Notes under the pieces: model-generated
Seen by the model: only the letters and a program-made list of their open reading frames with translations
What the model was told of the DNA's origin: nothing
The model's database searches: none
Shown here: one piece after another, positions 26,003 to 35,061 of the stretch
How the letters are laid out: every line of letters starts with the position of its first letter
How positions within the stretch are numbered: the stretch's first letter is position 1
Origin: an uncultured Lachnospiraceae bacterium
GTDB taxonomy: Bacteria > Bacillota > Clostridia > Lachnospirales > Lachnospiraceae
Assembly (NCBI GenBank): GCA_947367855.1
Contig: CANBFE010000017.1
Location: forward strand, 1-64,000
Reading direction: 5' to 3'
Length of the DNA: 64,000 nt
Program-made: the position numbers and the translations under genes

Positions 26003-28114
26003 CTAATTGATATCCAGATTTTTTACATACTTTGCATTTTCTTCAATGAATTCCCGCCTGGGCTCCACCTTATCCCCCATGAGGGTGGTAAAGGTGAGAT
26101 CCAGTTCTGACTCCATTTCCTCGTCGTAATTTACGCGGAGCAGAATCCTTCTCTCCGGATCCATGGTGGTCTCCCACAGCTGTTCCGCATCCATCTCCCC
26201 AAGTCCCTTATAGCGCTGAATCTTGTTACTCTGATCCCTGCCAACTTCCTGCAGGATGGTATCCAGTTCCTCATCGCTGTATGCATACCAGATCTTCTTG
26301 TTTTTCTCCAGCTTATACAGAGGAGGCTTTGCCAGATATACATGTCCCTCCTTGATCAGATTCGGCATGAATCTGTAAATAAAGGTAAGCAGTAAAGTGC
26401 ATATATGCGCACCGTCCACGTCCGCATCCGCCATCAGGATAATCTTGTCATACCGAAGTTTCTCAATATTGAAATCATCATGTATCCCAGTGCCAAAGGC
26501 CGTAATCATAGCCCTTATCTCCGCATTGGCATAGATCTTGTCAAGCCTTGCCTTCTCCACATTCAGTATCTTGCCCCGCAGAGGCAGAATCGCCTGGGTT
26601 GCCCTGGCTCTTGCAGTCTTTGCGCTTCCTCCTGCGGAATCTCCCTCAACAATATAGATCTCGCAGTTTTTGGGATCCTTGTCCGAACAGTCCGCCAGCT
26701 TCCCCGGCAGCGCCATGCCGTCCAGAGCCGTCTTCCTTCTGGTCAGATCCCTTGCCTTTCTGGCTGCTTCCCTTGCCCTCTGGGCCAATATAGATTTCTC
26801 ACATATAGCCTTTGCCACCATGGGATTCAGCTCCAGGAAATAAGTAAGCTGCTCGCTGACGATACTGTCCACAGCTCCCCTGGCCTCACTGTTCCCGAGC
26901 TTCTGCTTGGTCTGTCCCTCAAACTGAGGATCCTCTATCTTCACACTGATAATGGCCGTCAGTCCTTCCCGGATATCCTCTCCGGACAGATTTGGATCGC
27001 TATCCTTCAGCAGTTTTGCATTTCTGGCATAATCATTAAATGTCTTTGTCAAAGCATTGCGGAATCCCTGGAGATGGGTTCCTCCCTCCGGCGTATTGAT
27101 ATTGTTCACAAAGCTGAATACGCTTTCGTTAAAGGAATCATTATGCTGGAAGGATACCTCAACATACACATTGTTTTTCTGACCTTCAAAATAGAGAACG
27201 CTGTCATACAAAGCGGCTTTGCTGCGGTTCAGGTAAGTGACAAATTCCCTGATGCCTCCCTCATAACAGAACTCGGCTCTCTTTTCCTTCCACTGAGGGG
27301 CTTCCTCCCCTGAATTTCCTTCTTCCGCTGCTGGAATATCAGCGTCCTCTGCCTGCTCCCTTCTGTCTGCTTCCGCCCTCTGCAGCAGTTCATTAATCTG
27401 TTTATTTTCAAGTCCCTCAACGGTTTCCATGTTTTCCGCCGTCTCCGGACTCTTCCTGCAGTCCCTGAGAATAATGCGCAGCCCCTTGGTCAGGAATGCC
27501 ATCTCCCTCATACGGATTTTCAGAATATCAAAATCAAATACAACTGTCTCTGTAAAAATCTCCCTGTCAGGCAAAAAAGTAATCTTGGTACCTGTTTTTT
27601 CCGGCGGACAGACTCCTATCTCCTTCAGGGGATAACAGACATGTCCCCTCTCATATCTCTGCATAAACACTTTTCCGTCCTGGCAGATCTCCACCTCAAG
27701 CCATTGGGAAAGAGCATTAACCACGGAAGCGCCAACCCCGTGCAGACCACCGGAAACCTTATATCCCCCTCCGCCGAACTTTCCTCCTGCATGCAGAATG
27801 GTAAAAACCACTTCCACGGCCGGAATCCCTGCCTTATGATTGATTCCAACAGGAATGCCGCGTCCGTTATCAATAACCGTTACCGTATTCCCCTCATTGA
27901 GCCTTACTTCGATGGTATCACAATATCCGGCCAACGCTTCATCTACAGAATTATCCACAATCTCATAGACCAGATGGTGCAGTCCCCTGCTGGATGTGGT
28001 GCCGATATACATGCCTGGACGCTTTCTCACAGCCTCCAATCCTTCCAGAATCTGAATCTGGTCCGCACCATACTCGTTTTCGACAGTTGTGTTGCTGATT
28101 GCTTCTTCACTCAT
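26003..28114 (-). CDS. gyrB: DNA gyrase subunit B
   Basis: ATPase subunit of gyrase. The GHKL ATPase domain has EIVDNSVDEA, DNGRGIPVG and GGLHGVGASVVNALS. The TOPRIM domain has EGDSAGG and DADVDGAHI. The length of 703 residues exceeds the usual ~640 because of an acidic, low-complexity insertion at about residues 221-280, between FLTKGLRIILRDCR and FCYEGGIREF. The insertion sits in the transducer domain. It is transcribed after recF with a 79-bp gap and before gyrA. Confidence 0.97.
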   Translation of the reverse strand: MSEEAISNTTVENEYGADQIQILEGLEAVRKRPGMYIGTTSSRGLHHLVYEIVDNSVDEALAGYCDTIEVRLNEGNTVTVIDNGRGIPVGINHKAGIPAVEVVFTILHAGGKFGGGGYKVSGGLHGVGASVVNALSQWLEVEICQDGKVFMQRYERGHVCYPLKEIGVCPPEKTGTKITFLPDREIFTETVVFDFDILKIRMREMAFLTKGLRIILRDCRKSPETAENMETVEGLENKQINELLQRAEADRREQAEDADIPAAEEGNSGEEAPQWKEKRAEFCYEGGIREFVTYLNRSKAALYDSVLYFEGQKNNVYVEVSFQHNDSFNESVFSFVNNINTPEGGTHLQGFRNALTKTFNDYARNAKLLKDSDPNLSGEDIREGLTAIISVKIEDPQFEGQTKQKLGNSEARGAVDSIVSEQLTYFLELNPMVAKAICEKSILAQRAREAARKARDLTRRKTALDGMALPGKLADCSDKDPKNCEIYIVEGDSAGGSAKTARARATQAILPLRGKILNVEKARLDKIYANAEIRAMITAFGTGIHDDFNIEKLRYDKIILMADADVDGAHICTLLLTFIYRFMPNLIKEGHVYLAKPPLYKLEKNKKIWYAYSDEELDTILQEVGRDQSNKIQRYKGLGEMDAEQLWETTMDPERRILLRVNYDEEMESELDLTFTTLMGDKVEPRREFIEENAKYVKNLDIN

Positions 28115-28193
28115 ATTTTCTTTCCTCTCTCACTCTCGAAACCTGCCTCCCCTATTACCTGTGTTCTCTCCTGCAGACCCCCCTTATCCTCCT

Positions 28194-29300
28194 CTACTCC
28201 TGTTCTGCGTTCTCCGTACTCATACAGGTTACACTTCCTTCCTCCACTTTATAAACTCTGTTTAATTCAAAGCGGTGGTTCACAAATTCTTCCAAACCCG
28301 TACATGTGATTATAGTCTGTATCTCCCCAATACTGTTAAGCAGATAATTCTGTCTGTTGGAATCCAGCTCGGACAGAACATCGTCCAACAGCAGAATCGG
28401 ATTGTCTCCGGTTATCTTCTTTACAAGTTCTATCTCTGCAAGCTTCAGGGACAGGGCAGCTGTTCTCTGCTGTCCCTGGGAACCGTATTTTCTGATATCC
28501 ACATCCCCCACCAGAAAGGAAAAATCATCCCTGTGGGGTCCTGCCGAGGTCATCCTGGCTTTGATATCCCTGTCCCGGGCTGCTCTGAGTTTGCCTTCAA
28601 ACTCCCCTATGTCCACATCCGGCTCATACCGAATGGTCAGCTCCTCCCTGTCCCCGGAAAGCTTTTTGTGAATGCCGTATATAATCTCATTCAGCTGTTC
28701 CACAAACAGAATTCTTCTTTCCATGATTCTGCTTCCGAAGGACAAAAGCTGCATATCCCAGATATCAAGAGTCTCTCTCAGATCAGGACTCATATACATG
28801 TCTTTCAAAAGCCTGTTTCTCTGATTAATGATCCTGTTGTAATGATTGAGATTGTAAAGGTAAAAGCTGTCCAGCTGGCAAAGCTCCATATCCACAAAGC
28901 GTCTCCGCTCCGCCGGTCCGTTTTTTATGATTCCCAGGTCCTCCGGAGAGAAAAACACAATATTGCACAGACCCATGAGATCTGCAGCCTTCTTAATCTT
29001 CTGGCCGTCTATGGCGATTCCCTTTGACCTGCTTTTCCTCAGATGCATGTCAATCCTTGTCTCCACGCCTTCCTTTTCCAGATAAGTCCTGATATGCCCT
29101 TCTTCCCTGTCAAAATGAACGATTTCCCTGTCCTTGCTTCCCCTGTGTGACTTTGTTGTCGCCGACAGAAAAATGGCTTCCAGAATATTTGTCTTTCCCT
29201 GGGCATTGTCTCCGTACAGAATGTTTGTCCCTCTGTCAAACTTCATGACAAGAAAATCATAATTTCTGTAGTCTGCCAGTTCTATGGATTTGATAATCAT
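28194..29300 (-). CDS. recF: DNA repair protein RecF
   Basis: SMC-like ATPase that helps load RecA at gapped DNA and stalled forks. The 368 residues include Walker A (GDNAQGKTN), the signature YGSQGQQRTAALSLKLAE and Walker B LLLDDVLSELD. It lies 13 bp after the S4-domain gene in the standard dnaA-dnaN-S4-recF-gyrB order. The ribosome binding site is weak, which fits translational coupling to the upstream gene. Confidence 0.97.
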   Translation of the reverse strand: MIIKSIELADYRNYDFLVMKFDRGTNILYGDNAQGKTNILEAIFLSATTKSHRGSKDREIVHFDREEGHIRTYLEKEGVETRIDMHLRKSRSKGIAIDGQKIKKAADLMGLCNIVFFSPEDLGIIKNGPAERRRFVDMELCQLDSFYLYNLNHYNRIINQRNRLLKDMYMSPDLRETLDIWDMQLLSFGSRIMERRILFVEQLNEIIYGIHKKLSGDREELTIRYEPDVDIGEFEGKLRAARDRDIKARMTSAGPHRDDFSFLVGDVDIRKYGSQGQQRTAALSLKLAEIELVKKITGDNPILLLDDVLSELDSNRQNYLLNSIGEIQTIITCTGLEEFVNHRFELNRVYKVEEGSVTCMSTENAEQE

Positions 29301-29313
29301 GTTTTTACCGTCT

Positions 29314-29523
29314 TTACGCTTCTATTTTGACGCTTTCCCCTTTATATTCCACTATGTCACCGTCCACAAGCTTCTTTCCCCTGCGGGTCTCGATACAGCC
29401 GTTTACTTTTACAAGACCGTCCTGTATCACTATCTTAGCCTCCACGCCGGAACCTGTCATTCCGGCAGCCTTCAGGGCCTGGCCAAGTTTAATATGATCT
29501 TCCCTTAAATGGATTACCTGCAT
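29314..29523 (-). CDS. S4-domain RNA-binding protein (YaaA/RlbA type)
   Basis: A 69-residue protein consisting of one S4 RNA-binding domain (IKLGQALKAAGMTGSG, then VKVNGCIETRRGKKL). It is the small gene regularly found between dnaN and recF in Firmicutes and probably binds structured RNA, perhaps in ribosome assembly. The start at 29523 is preceded by GAGG at proper spacing; a GTG nine bases earlier is too close to that site. Confidence 0.92.
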   Translation of the reverse strand: MQVIHLREDHIKLGQALKAAGMTGSGVEAKIVIQDGLVKVNGCIETRRGKKLVDGDIVEYKGESVKIEA

Positions 29524-29550
29524 TTGTTCCACACCTCAGACTTTCTTTCC

Positions 29551-30666
29551 TCAGCGCCCGTAATTTGCAACCAGACTTACAGGCAGTATCAGATAGATAT
29601 AGCCGTGCTCCTCATTTTTGATAAAGCAGGGAGCTTTGGGATTCACCATGAAAAGCTCCACCTCCTCGTCATCTATAACCCTGAGGGCATCAATGAGGAA
29701 CTTGGGATTAAATCCGATCATCAGATCACGGCCCTGCTTTTCGATATCAATATCTTCATTCATGCTTCCCAGGGCAGATTCTATCTTCAGCACCATTCCC
29801 TCATCCGTAATATTGATGACAATGGGTTTTCTGTCTCCCTCCCTTGTCAGAAGGGTTGCCCTGTCTATACAGCTCAACAGCTCTTTCTTGTTTACCTTTA
29901 CCCTGGTCTCATAATCACTGGAGAGCATGCGGTCTATGTTAAAGTATTCCCCTTCTATGAGCCTGGATACAACCACAGTGTTGTCAAACTCGAATACAAT
30001 GTGATTTGCCGTAAAATAGATGGTCAGCTCGCTCTCTGCTCCTCCGGGAAGAATCTTGCTCACTTCATTCAATGTCTTTCCCGGCACAATCACTTTCTTG
30101 TGTTCATAGACTTCCCTTAACCGGATTTTACGGATGGATATTCTGTGTCCGTCCGAAGATACCAGTTTCATCTCGTCCCCGTTAATCTCAAACAGTTCTC
30201 CTGTCATCAGTTTATTATTGTCATTGTCCGAAATGGAAAAGATGGTCTGCCTCACCATTTCCTTTAAGGTGAACTGACTGATTACTACGCTGTCTTCTTT
30301 TTCTACAGGAGGAAGATAGGAGAAATCCTCTCCTGATTTTCCTATAATGGTGAATTTGGCCTTCTCGCAGGTAATCACTGTTTTATAAGATTCATCCGTC
30401 TCTATCCTGATATAACTGTCCGGAAGCTTCCTCACCATTTCCAGAAAAATCTTGGCATCCAGTGCAATGATGCCCTCCTCCAGGATATCTCCTTCTATAA
30501 CAGTCTCGATTCCAAGATCCATATCATTGGCGGTCAGGGTAATGATACCGCCGGAGGCATCTATCAGTATACATTCCAGGATGGACATCGTCGTTTTATT
30601 GGGAACAGCTTTTGATACGATCTGCACCCCATTCAGCAGATTAGATTTCAGACATACTAATTTCAT
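29551..30666 (-). CDS. dnaN: DNA polymerase III beta subunit (sliding clamp)
   Basis: Ring-shaped processivity clamp for the replicative polymerase. The 371-residue length and the three repeated clamp domains are normal. The C-terminus ends in the conserved pattern LILPVSLVANYGR. It follows dnaA, separated by 352 bp that hold further DnaA boxes. Confidence 0.98.
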   Translation of the reverse strand: MKLVCLKSNLLNGVQIVSKAVPNKTTMSILECILIDASGGIITLTANDMDLGIETVIEGDILEEGIIALDAKIFLEMVRKLPDSYIRIETDESYKTVITCEKAKFTIIGKSGEDFSYLPPVEKEDSVVISQFTLKEMVRQTIFSISDNDNNKLMTGELFEINGDEMKLVSSDGHRISIRKIRLREVYEHKKVIVPGKTLNEVSKILPGGAESELTIYFTANHIVFEFDNTVVVSRLIEGEYFNIDRMLSSDYETRVKVNKKELLSCIDRATLLTREGDRKPIVINITDEGMVLKIESALGSMNEDIDIEKQGRDLMIGFNPKFLIDALRVIDDEEVELFMVNPKAPCFIKNEEHGYIYLILPVSLVANYGR

Positions 30667-30783
30667 GTTAAAAGCTCCCTTTCTTTTTCATTCTACCTGT
30701 TTTTGGTTTTCGAACTGCAGGCATCTGCCCTCCGCGGGTTCCTGTCAATCTATAAAGAATTTCATAGTCGTCTTAATAATAGC

Positions 30784-30936
30784 TGTTGATATGTGCATAA
30801 GTGCTTCTATTATACTATTTTTCAGGAAAAAATGGAATGGATAAAGGGTGAATATTTTCAGAATAACTTAAAATCAAACCTGAAGTTATTCACATCCCTT
30901 ATCAACCCCTGTTTTCATGCCAACAGGTTATAAACA
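30784..30936. other. Second oriC cluster, dnaA-dnaN intergenic region
   Basis: DnaA-box matches are TGTGCATAA at 30792 (reverse), TTATTCACA at 30886 and TTATAAACA at 30928 (one mismatch), with weaker ones at 30784 and 30899. With the cluster upstream of dnaA this gives a bipartite origin as in Bacillus. Unwinding is often in this downstream half. The rest of 30667-31018 is AT-rich and shows nothing else. Confidence 0.7.
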
Positions 30937-31018
30937 ATATACACATATCTTTCTGTGATTTCACTGTGGGTATCTTCTGTAAGGATGGGACGGGTTTGGA
31001 CTCAAGAAGGGTTTATCT

Positions 31019-32362
31019 TCAAGAAGGATTTATCTTCTTTATTATAATATCAACCTTGTTTTTGAGTTCTTCATCCGCCTTAAGTTCCGCCGTAATCTTG
31101 TTGACTCCGTGTATAATTGTTGTATGGTCCTTTTTTCCGAGAAGCTTTCCTATATTCACATAGGAAGTGGCGGTAAGTTCACGGCAGAGATACATGACAA
31201 TCTGCCTGGGAAGGACAAATTCCGAATTTCTTTTCTTGGAGCAGATATCCTCCGGCTTAATGCCGTAATGCTCGGAAACTACATTAATAATAAGATTAGG
31301 TGTGATATCCCTTGATTTGTTGGGATAGATCACATCCTTCAGCGCTTCTTCTGCCAGGGACAGAGTCAGGTCCACTTTGTTCAGGCGCGCTGCAGCGATA
31401 ATCTTGTTAAAGGCGCCCTCCAGTTCCCGGATATTGGACTTAATGTTGGTGGCTATGTATTTAATGATTTCCTCATCGATGGGTCTTCCGCAGGATTCTG
31501 CATTTTTCCGCAGAATGGCCATTCTGGTCTCGTAATCCGGAGGCTGAATGTCCGCTATGAGGCCCCATTCAAAACGGGAACGGAAACGTTCATCCAGGGT
31601 CTCAATCTCCTTGGGAGGCTTGTCCGAGGATAAAATGATCTGTTTTCTGGCGGAATGGAGCACATTGAAGGTGTGGAAAAACTCCTCCTGTGTACTTTCC
31701 TTACCTATAATAAACTGCACATCGTCAACCATGAGCACATCCACGGTTCTGTACTTTTCCCTGAGCTTTGTCATGGAAGCGGCATTACCGCTTCGAATGG
31801 ACTCGATAACTTCATTGGTAAATTCCTCACTGGTCACATAGAGAACCTTTTTCTCAGGGTCCTGTTCCAGGATGAAGTGGCCGATGGAATGCATCAGATG
31901 CGTTTTCCCAAGTCCGGGTCCCCCGTACAGATAAAGAGGATTGTAGGTCTGTCCCGGGGATTCGGCCACGGCCAGGGAAGCGGAATGGGCAAATTTATTA
32001 CTGCTGCCCACTACGAAGGTGGCAAATTTATATTTCGGGTTGAGATTGGCATTCTCGGAATTTTCCAGAATGGAATCCTCTTCGGGAGTTTCAGGGGCTA
32101 TGTCCTGTTCCAGGATAAACTGAACCTCAAAAAAGTAATTGAACATTTCCGTGATGGTAACCTGAAAAAAGCTTTTATATTTGGAAGTAATGTAATTGAG
32201 CATGTGGGATTGTTCCCCGGGAATAATAATGCTTACCACATTATTTCTGATATTGTAAAGCTTAAGCGGCTCAATCCATGTGGTATAAGATATGTCAGTG
32301 AGACCATATTCGTTTTTAATGGTTTCCTTGATGGCAGTCCAGTTTTCCCTAATACCTTCCAT
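31019..32362 (-). CDS. dnaA: Replication initiator DnaA
   Basis: AAA+ protein that binds DnaA boxes and opens oriC. The 447 residues hold the N-terminal DnaB/SirA-type interaction domain and a short linker. The AAA+ core has Walker A GGPGLGKTH, Walker B LMVDDVQF and sensor region RFRSRFEWGL. The C-terminal domain IV has the DNA-binding signature KKDHTTIIHGVNKI. The start follows GGGAGGAACCTGTCA. DnaA-box clusters lie on both sides of the gene, so it may repress its own promoter. Confidence 0.98.
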   Translation of the reverse strand: MEGIRENWTAIKETIKNEYGLTDISYTTWIEPLKLYNIRNNVVSIIIPGEQSHMLNYITSKYKSFFQVTITEMFNYFFEVQFILEQDIAPETPEEDSILENSENANLNPKYKFATFVVGSSNKFAHSASLAVAESPGQTYNPLYLYGGPGLGKTHLMHSIGHFILEQDPEKKVLYVTSEEFTNEVIESIRSGNAASMTKLREKYRTVDVLMVDDVQFIIGKESTQEEFFHTFNVLHSARKQIILSSDKPPKEIETLDERFRSRFEWGLIADIQPPDYETRMAILRKNAESCGRPIDEEIIKYIATNIKSNIRELEGAFNKIIAAARLNKVDLTLSLAEEALKDVIYPNKSRDITPNLIINVVSEHYGIKPEDICSKKRNSEFVLPRQIVMYLCRELTATSYVNIGKLLGKKDHTTIIHGVNKITAELKADEELKNKVDIIIKKINPS

Positions 32363-32408
32363 TGACAGGTTCCTCCCTTAAAAAAGCCCTAAATCACCAT
32401 GTTTCTCT

Positions 32409-32437
32409 ATTGTAATATAGTTTTGGCAATATTTCAA
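32409..32437 (-). promoter_or_regulatory. dnaA promoter
   Basis: Read leftwards, TTGAAA and TACAAT are spaced by 17 bp, about 45 bp before dnaA. The nearest DnaA box begins only 31 bp upstream of the -35, which suits autoregulation. Confidence 0.7.
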
Positions 32438-32467
32438 ATGTTAGTTTTGAACATTTTAGGGAAAAAG

Positions 32468-32733
32468 TTATCCACATAATGTGTATAACTATGTATATAA
32501 AATTTTTTTGTACATGGGGGTGTGGATAGAAATGTGTATAAGTGGATAACTTGGGGGAAATTGAGGAATCCAGTGTTTAAAAGGATTTGTGATATCGTTT
32601 TCACCGTCCATGCACAGGGTTTGTCCAGTTTTTATTTTATTTATCCACATTTTATCAACAGGATGTGCATAAGTGAAATGGGGGTAATTTATGTGGATAT
32701 CTATGTGTATAACTGTGCAAAAAAATTTTTTGC
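32468..32733. other. Origin of replication oriC, main DnaA-box cluster
   Basis: Perfect or TTATNCACA-type boxes: 32468 (+), 32480 (-), 32533 (-), 32641 (+), 32664 (-), 32704 (-). Near matches are at 32521, 32541, 32652 and 32692. AT-rich segments lie at 32490-32515 and in the palindrome GCAAAAAAATTTTTTGC at 32717-32733. Genes on the two sides are read outwards, as expected for the point where the replication arms begin. Confidence 0.9.
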
Positions 32734-32764
32734 CATGAAAAACCGTATTTTTACTGCATTTTAC

Positions 32765-32793
32765 TTGACATTACAGATTTTTTTTTATACAAT
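32765..32793 (+). promoter_or_regulatory. rpmH promoter
   Basis: A perfect TTGACA and TACAAT are separated by exactly 17 bp, with a T-rich spacer, about 95 bp before rpmH. Confidence 0.8.
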
Positions 32794-32885
32794 CAAAGTG
32801 CTGTTTTCCGAAATACAGGGATAAATGCGGGTTTAAAATTGAGTTGCCTTTATAGAGAAAGGTTCAGAGAAGGAGGTGCTTTACC

Positions 32886-33020
32886 ATGAAAATGACATTT
32901 CAGCCTAAAAAGCGTTCCAGGGCCAAGGTTCACGGGTTCAGGGCTAGAATGAGTACGAAGGGCGGAAGAAAGGTTCTTGCTGCCAGACGTGCAAAAGGAA
33001 GAAAAGTATTGTCTGCTTAG
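32886..33020 (+). CDS. rpmH: Ribosomal protein bL34
   Basis: A 44-residue, very basic protein of the large ribosomal subunit. It begins MKMTFQPKKRSRAKVHGFR and ends GRKVLSA, the expected full length. AAGGAGG lies 9 bp before the ATG. It is the first gene to the right of oriC and precedes rnpA, as in nearly all Firmicutes. Confidence 0.97.
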   Translation: MKMTFQPKKRSRAKVHGFRARMSTKGGRKVLAARRAKGRKVLSA

Positions 33021-33042
33021 GTCACAGAAATGTGGCCTTTTT
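33020..33042 (+). terminator. Attenuator between rpmH and rnpA
   Basis: GGTCACA and TGTGGCC form a 7-bp stem with a GAAA loop, followed by TTTTTCTT. It begins at the last base of the rpmH stop. It would let rpmH be made in excess over rnpA. Confidence 0.75.
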
Positions 33043-33083
33043 CTTAAGCGGGCAAAAAGTCTTTCAGGAGGTGGAAGAGAAAG

Positions 33084-33428
33084 ATGAAATTTTCTGAAAG
33101 TCTTAAAAAGAATCACCAGTTCCAGTATGTGTACAGATTCGGAAGATCCTATGGGAACAGATATCTGGTAATGTATGTGAAGGAAAACGGCACCGGAGGG
33201 AACCGTATTGGAATCAGCGTGAGCAAAAAAGTGGGCAACAGTGTGGTGAGACACCGGATTACCAGACTGGTGCGGGAAAGTTACCGGCTGCAGGAAGCGA
33301 TGTTCAATAGTGGTTTGGACATTGTAGTCGTTGCAAGGAAGAATGCTGCTTCGGTGGGTTATCATGAAATAGAGAGCGCGCTGCTTCACCTTGGAAAGCT
33401 TCATCATATAACAGAGGTCTGTTTATAG
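33084..33428 (+). CDS. rnpA: Ribonuclease P protein component
   Basis: Basic protein subunit of RNase P, which with the catalytic RNA matures tRNA 5' ends. The 114 residues include the signature IGISVSKKVGNSVVRHRITR, which contacts the RNA, and a long basic helix. AGGAGGTGGAAGAG precedes the start. It lies 3 bp before yidD. Confidence 0.96.
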   Translation: MKFSESLKKNHQFQYVYRFGRSYGNRYLVMYVKENGTGGNRIGISVSKKVGNSVVRHRITRLVRESYRLQEAMFNSGLDIVVVARKNAASVGYHEIESALLHLGKLHHITEVCL

Positions 33429-33431
33429 GAC

Positions 33432-33644
33432 ATGAAAAAAATTTTGATTGCCGGTATCAGGTTTTACCAGAAATATATATCCCCCATGAAGAGGACGAAA
33501 TGTCCCTATATACCAAGCTGCTCCAACTATGCTCTGGAGGCTTTGGAGAGACATGGCGCTGTAAAAGGCAGCCTTCTGGCTGTCTGGAGGATATTGCGCT
33601 GCAATCCCTTTTCAAAAGGGGGATTTGATCCTGTTCCAAAATAA
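33432..33644 (+). CDS. yidD: Membrane protein insertion efficiency factor YidD
   Basis: A 70-residue amphipathic protein that assists YidC in membrane protein insertion. It has the family motif YQKYISPM, then CPYIPSCSNYALEA and the NPFSKGGFDPVP end. It is placed between rnpA and yidC as usual and starts 3 bp after the rnpA stop. Confidence 0.95.
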   Translation: MKKILIAGIRFYQKYISPMKRTKCPYIPSCSNYALEALERHGAVKGSLLAVWRILRCNPFSKGGFDPVPK

Positions 33645-33681
33645 AATTCCGGCATAAACCGACTGAGAGGAAAAAGATATA

Positions 33682-35007
33682 ATGAATCTAATTATACTGA
33701 CCCAGAACACCACACCCATCATTGGGCAGGTTGCATGGCTGCTGGGGAAGATCATGAACGGCATTTTCTATGTGATAGACTTTATCGGGATTCCCAATAT
33801 AGGACTTGCCATCATTCTGTTTACCATAGTGGTAAACCTTCTAATGACGCCATTGAATATCAAGCAGCAGAAATTCTCCAAGCTGCAGGTTAAGATGAGT
33901 CCTGAAATACAGGCCATCGAGGCAAAATATAAGGGCAGGTCGGATCAGGAATCCCTGATGGCGAAGAATCAGGAAATACAGATGGTTTACGCCAAATACG
34001 GAGTTTCCGCCAGCGGAAGCTGTCTGCAGCTGCTGATACAGATGCCGATTCTGTTTGCTCTGTATCAGGTAATTTACCGCATGCCGGCCTATGTAACCCA
34101 GATCGGAAATACCTTTAAGGTTCTTGCGGACAAAATTATGGCAGTGGACAATGGTGGATTTCTGCAGGAATCCGGAATTGACAGCATTGCAAATGTGGTA
34201 GCCATGTACGGACAGTCCATGACAAAAGGTGATCTGTCAAAGGGTATCATAGATGTTCTGAACAAACTGTCTTCCGCGGATCTGACAGCTGTTGCGCAGC
34301 ATTATGACCTGACACAGCTTACCTATGAGGGACAGCTGATTCTGAGTAATGATACCACCAGGGGTCTGATTGACACTTACAATAATTTTCTGGGACTGAA
34401 TATGGGAGATTCCCCCGGCGCGCTGATCAGAAGCGCATGGGCAGTGGGCGCATGGGGCATTGTAATCGGCGCTGTAATGATTCCTGTCCTCTCTGCGGTA
34501 ACCCAGTGGATCAATGTAAAGCTGATGCCACAGCAGCCCTCAAACGGCAATGAGAAAGCTTCTTCCATGGCTGCTTCCATGAAGACCATGAATATGTTCA
34601 TGCCTCTGATGTCCGCCTGGTTCTGCTTTTCTTTCCCGGCAGGCATGGGTCTGTACTGGGTGGCCGGAAGCGTGGTGAGAAGTATTCAGCAGGTCATTAT
34701 CAACAAGCATATTGACAAAATGGATTTTGATGAAGTAATAAAGAAAAATTCCGCAAAAAGTGCAAAGAAAATCGAGAAGATGAAGAAGACACAGGAGAGA
34801 ATGAACGCCTATGCCAGCATGAATACCAGAAATATTCAGAATAAGACAAGTGTGTCTTCTGCAGCATCTCAGAACCAGGCAGGGAAAGCGGATACAAACA
34901 AGACCGCGGACGGAACGTACAGCAGGGGAAATGCAAAGCCGGGAAGTATGATGTCCAAGGCAAATATGGTAAAAGATTACAACGAGAGAAACAATAACAG
35001 AGGTTAG
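33682..35007 (+). CDS. yidC: Membrane protein insertase YidC/OxaA
   Basis: Insertase that places proteins in the membrane alone or with SecYEG. The 441 residues include five to six membrane segments, the positively charged first cytoplasmic loop (NIKQQKFSKLQVKMSPEIQ) and the conserved ending FPAGMGLYWV. Two points differ from Bacillus SpoIIIJ. There is no lipoprotein signal, and an extra outside loop of about 100 residues (near residues 150-255) separates segments. The Lys/Ser/Asn-rich tail of about 90 residues is probably ribosome-binding. Confidence 0.95.
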   Translation: MNLIILTQNTTPIIGQVAWLLGKIMNGIFYVIDFIGIPNIGLAIILFTIVVNLLMTPLNIKQQKFSKLQVKMSPEIQAIEAKYKGRSDQESLMAKNQEIQMVYAKYGVSASGSCLQLLIQMPILFALYQVIYRMPAYVTQIGNTFKVLADKIMAVDNGGFLQESGIDSIANVVAMYGQSMTKGDLSKGIIDVLNKLSSADLTAVAQHYDLTQLTYEGQLILSNDTTRGLIDTYNNFLGLNMGDSPGALIRSAWAVGAWGIVIGAVMIPVLSAVTQWINVKLMPQQPSNGNEKASSMAASMKTMNMFMPLMSAWFCFSFPAGMGLYWVAGSVVRSIQQVIINKHIDKMDFDEVIKKNSAKSAKKIEKMKKTQERMNAYASMNTRNIQNKTSVSSAASQNQAGKADTNKTADGTYSRGNAKPGSMMSKANMVKDYNERNNNRG

Positions 35008-35061
35008 AGAATCTGGAAACAGCATAATTGCTGCAGTCCTGAATGAGGAGGATCATGAGAC

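Noticed and set aside
26405..27313. 302-residue rightward open frame under gyrB
   Set aside because: Antisense to conserved gyrB motifs, with no ribosome binding site.
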